NCBI GenBank assembly: GCA_025450555.1
Contig: JANWHF010000054.1
Coordinates: forward strand, 1 to 10,849
Length of the DNA stretch: 10,849 nt
Source: Tepidisphaeraceae bacterium
GTDB lineage: Bacteria; Planctomycetota; Phycisphaerae; Tepidisphaerales; Tepidisphaeraceae
Direction of reading: 5' to 3'
Positions 9,268 through 10,849 of this stretch are shown piece by piece. The translations under genes and the position numbers were made by a program. Position 1 is the stretch's first letter. Each line of letters starts with the position of its first letter. The notes under the pieces are model-generated. The model was not told where the DNA came from, searched no databases, and worked only from the letters and a program-made list of their open reading frames with translations.

Positions 9268-9307
9268 CGCGCGGCGCTGGTGTCGCGCGAGCGTCGCGCG
9301 CCGCGCG
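9268..9307. repeat. GC-rich hairpin, first of a related pair
   Basis: CGCGCGGCGC (9268-9277) pairs with GCGCCGCGCG (9298-9307) around a 20-base loop that contains GGTGTCGCGCG. The same left arm and GGTGTCGCGCG recur 103 bases later in the hairpin at 9368-9404, with a two-base length difference, so the two are copies of one element. Confidence 0.65.
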
Positions 9308-9309
9308 CG

Positions 9310-9330
9310 AAGACTGAACGTAAGTCTTTT
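9310..9330 (+). terminator. Weak terminator-like hairpin
   Basis: AAGACT and AGTCTT form a 6-bp stem with a seven-base loop, with Ts continuing to 9330. The stem is short and AT-containing, so this is only a candidate. Confidence 0.3.
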
Positions 9331-9367
9331 GGCTTCAATGGATTGGAACCTGCGAGTACCTGGCGAA

Positions 9368-9404
9368 CAGCGCGCGGCGCGCAGGTGTCGCGCGCCGCGC
9401 GCTG
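9368..9404. repeat. Perfect 15-bp GC-rich hairpin
   Basis: CAGCGCGCGGCGCGC (9368-9382) and GCGCGCCGCGCGCTG (9390-9404) are perfect inverted arms around AGGTGTC. This is the strongest hairpin in the window. There is no T-tract, so it is not a standard terminator. It shares core sequence with 9268-9307. Confidence 0.85.
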
Positions 9405-9424
9405 GATTGCCCGCTCGTTTAGCG

Positions 9425-9475
9425 GCCCGGCTTGTCGGGCGCGATCACCCTTCGCGGCGTCGCAGGAGCGACGCC
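9425..9475. repeat. Two adjacent short hairpins
   Basis: GCCCG/CGGGC (9425-9429 with 9436-9440) is followed by a perfect 8-bp stem GGCGTCGC/GCGACGCC (9456-9463 with 9468-9475) with an AGGA loop. They continue the hairpin cluster begun at 9268. Confidence 0.7.
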
Positions 9476-9486
9476 CTGCAGCATGC

Positions 9487-9501
9487 GTTGCATCGTGCAA
9501 C
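9487..9501. repeat. GTTGCA-TCG-TGCAAC dyad
   Basis: A perfect inverted repeat of the hexamer that is repeated four times in tandem at 9523-9558 and appears once more at 9685-9690, close to the gene at 9724. It looks like a dyad binding site of the same recogniser; no protein is identified. Confidence 0.65.
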
Positions 9502-9522
9502 ATCCGAGCAAAATGCCAAAAT

Positions 9523-9558
9523 GTTGCATTTCGTTGCATTTTGTTGCATCAGGTTGCA
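9523..9558. repeat. Four GTTGCA units at exact 10-bp spacing
   Basis: GTTGCA starts at 9523, 9533, 9543 and 9553; the first three are followed by T. The exact one-turn period places all units on one face of the helix. The tract ends 165 bases before the start of the cytochrome/DUF1587 gene. Confidence 0.85.
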
Positions 9559-9723
9559 CACCGGCCATTTTCGCAAACCGGGTAGGGGTCTGGCGATTGC
9601 GGAGCTGCGATGACCTCTTCGCCCCATTGAATGGAAAAAAATATATGATCCGCCGAATCCGAAATTGCGGTAAACTCCAATCCGTGCAACTTGTCCATTT
9701 GACAGGGGTAACAGTTTTAGCAC

Positions 9724-10849
9724 ATGCGTAAATGGCTCCTCATTCTCTCGGCGGCAGTGTTCGCCCAGTTTCTGCTGACCAGCCAAAGCCTGGCGGAAGT
9801 GACGCGCGAGCAGCTTCAGACAAGTTTCGACAAGTCGGCCAAGCCTTTCTTTGAGACTTACTGCTACTCCTGCCACAACAAGACCAAAAGCAAAGGCGAC
9901 CTGGATCTGACGGCTTATCCGACGATGGACTCGATCGCCGGCAATTCCAAGCGATGGCAGAAGGTTCTCGAGAAGCTCAAGAAAGAGGAGATGCCGCCGG
10001 ATAATGCCAAGAAGCAGCCGACGCCACAGATGCGCAAATCGGCCATCGCATTCGTCATGAGCGTGCGCCATTTCGCGGCGCTGCGCAACGCGGGCGATCC
10101 GGGGATCGTGCTGGCCCATCGCCTGAGCAATGCCGAGTATGACTACACGATCCGCGATCTGACCGGCGTCGATATTCATCCGACCAGGGAATTCCCTGTC
10201 GATCCGGCCAATCTCGCCGGCTTCGATAACTCCGGCGAATCGCTGGATATGTCGCCCGCGCTTCTCAAGAAGTACATGGAGGCGGCGCGGAAGGTTTCGG
10301 AATATCTGGTCTTCAAGCCGGACGGCTTGGGCTTTGCGCCGTTTCCGCTGCTGAGCGAAACGGACCGCGATAAGTATTGCGTCAATCGCATTATCGATTT
10401 CTATCATCGCCAGCCGACGGATCTTTCTGAATATTTCTTTGCGGTGTGGACTTACGAGCATCGCGCGGATCTGGGGCAGGCGGATGCGAGTCTTTCCGAT
10501 ATCGCTGCGAAGCAAAAAGTGAGCGCGCGGTATCTGACGAAGATTGATGAGCTGCTGACCGAGCCTGCCGAGACGCTCGGCCCCGTCGCGGCATTGCAGG
10601 GAATGTGGAAAGCATTGCCTGCCGATGCGGCGAAGAGCGATGCCGCCCGCGGAGGTTGCGAATCGATGGCCAAGTGGGTGCTGGCCCTTCGCCAAAAAGT
10701 GCGGCCGAAGTTTTCCAATCTTGGCGGCGTGCGGGGAATGCAGGCGGGCAGCCAGCCGCTGGTGCTATGGAAGGATCGGCAGCTTGCCAAGACGCGTCTG
10801 ACTTATGCACCGGGTTCGGCTCTCAAGCTCACCAGCGATGATCTGGGCG
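9724..10849 (+). CDS. Secreted cytochrome/DUF1587-type planctomycetal protein, 3' end outside the window
   Basis: An open frame of 375 codons that runs without a stop to the window edge. Residues 1-24 form a signal peptide (MRKWLL..., cleavage likely after Ala24, SLA|E). Then comes a planctomycete cytochrome C-type domain with haem motif CYSCH (C47, C50, H51) and the KGDLDLTAY and EEMPP segments. A DUF1587-like domain follows at about 130-195 (HRLSNAEYDYTIRDLTGVDI, FDNSGESLDMSPALLKKYMEAA). Full-length relatives usually continue through DUF1595, DUF1592, DUF1588 and DUF1585 to some 800 residues or more, so roughly half is missing here. It acts outside the cytoplasmic membrane as a haem protein; its biochemical role is not established. 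A neighbouring DUF1552 or DUF1501 gene would be expected downstream. AGGGG lies 15 bases before the ATG, a weak ribosome site; no better in-frame start is seen. Confidence 0.92.
   Translation, partial: MRKWLLILSAAVFAQFLLTSQSLAEVTREQLQTSFDKSAKPFFETYCYSCHNKTKSKGDLDLTAYPTMDSIAGNSKRWQKVLEKLKKEEMPPDNAKKQPTPQMRKSAIAFVMSVRHFAALRNAGDPGIVLAHRLSNAEYDYTIRDLTGVDIHPTREFPVDPANLAGFDNSGESLDMSPALLKKYMEAARKVSEYLVFKPDGLGFAPFPLLSETDRDKYCVNRIIDFYHRQPTDLSEYFFAVWTYEHRADLGQADASLSDIAAKQKVSARYLTKIDELLTEPAETLGPVAALQGMWKALPADAAKSDAARGGCESMAKWVLALRQKVRPKFSNLGGVRGMQAGSQPLVLWKDRQLAKTRLTYAPGSALKLTSDDLG

Larger units (their letters stand above)
8763..9723. other. Gene-poor, repeat- and hairpin-rich intergenic region
   Basis: About 960 bases in which I find no convincing coding region. 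Open frames exist on both strands (for example 9229-9585 +, 8770-9141 -, 9030-9539 -), but they run through palindromes and short tandem repeats, show no family motif and contradict each other in frame. The region holds an AT-richer promoter-like stretch (8889-8970), a TTCA-looped hairpin (9023-9038), a 10-bp-spaced tract (9114-9140), a cluster of GC-rich hairpins (9268-9501) and a second 10-bp-spaced tract (9523-9558), then about 160 bases leading to the gene at 9724. These are listed separately. Confidence 0.6.

Noticed and set aside
9523..9558. CRISPR array
   Set aside because: Units are six to seven bases with three- to four-base spacers; no repeat/spacer structure of CRISPR length and no cas genes.
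9229..9585. 118-codon + strand frame with AAGGA before its ATG
   Set aside because: It runs through the GC-rich hairpins and the 10-bp tract, has an Arg/Ala-rich composition that simply reflects GCG/CGC repeats, and shows no family motif. An equally long frame in another phase (9245-9613) overlaps it.
9627..9704. Promoter for the cytochrome/DUF1587 gene (TATGAT at 9644, TTGACA at 9699)
   Set aside because: Neither hexamer has a partner at the right distance: TTGAAT to TATGAT is 11 bases, and TTGACA would place its -10 on the start codon.
9445..10695. Long - strand frame (416 codons)
   Set aside because: It is the antisense of the cytochrome/DUF1587 gene, whose + strand translation has a signal peptide, a haem motif and family segments.

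Overview
The window reads as chromosomal DNA of a planctomycete, possibly of the Phycisphaerae side of the phylum; that finer placement is a guess. The evidence is the combination of two secreted 'planctomycete-type' c-type cytochrome proteins, an ECF sigma factor of the Planctomycetes-specific kind translationally coupled to a large membrane Ser/Thr kinase, and a small membrane protein ending in a zinc ribbon with the motif CGYDLRATPDRCPECG. All convincing genes are on the + strand. The DNA is GC-rich in genes and visibly AT-richer in parts of the 8.87-8.96 kb intergenic stretch.

Layout. 3-956: 3' part of a GAF-GGDEF diguanylate cyclase running in from the left. 1101-2693: TPR-sulfotransferase. 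2925-3371: small secreted c-type cytochrome domain protein, closed by a strong hairpin terminator (3384-3430). 3461-4066 and 4063-6489: ECF sigma factor and Ser/Thr kinase overlapping by ATGA. The kinase has one membrane span and an outer tail rich in LTxEQ-like motifs that resembles Spy/CpxP helical sensors. 6646-8016: organophosphate:phosphate antiporter of the GlpT/UhpC type, preceded by an imperfect palindrome.

From about 8000 the character changes. The transporter stop codon lies inside a palindromic repeat (CTAAAGGT...ACCTTTAG). A half copy of that repeat adjoins the last ~36 codons of a DDE transposase, followed by an intrinsic terminator. The next gene (8284-8733, zinc-ribbon membrane protein) ends inside a second, longer copy of the same palindrome. 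Then come roughly 960 bases with no convincing gene but many signals: an orphan promoter with a LexA-like dyad, two TTCGCGAA palindromes, a chain of GC-rich hairpins, and two tracts of hexamer repeats spaced exactly 10 bp. This stretch leads to the 5' end of a large secreted cytochrome/DUF1587-type protein (9724 to the window end, no stop seen).

How the genes work together: the sigma factor and kinase form one signalling unit, probably linking an envelope signal to transcription. The two cytochrome-domain proteins belong to the secreted planctomycetal haem-protein repertoire. The other genes look like independent units. The most unusual material is the repeat-rich region 8000-9723.
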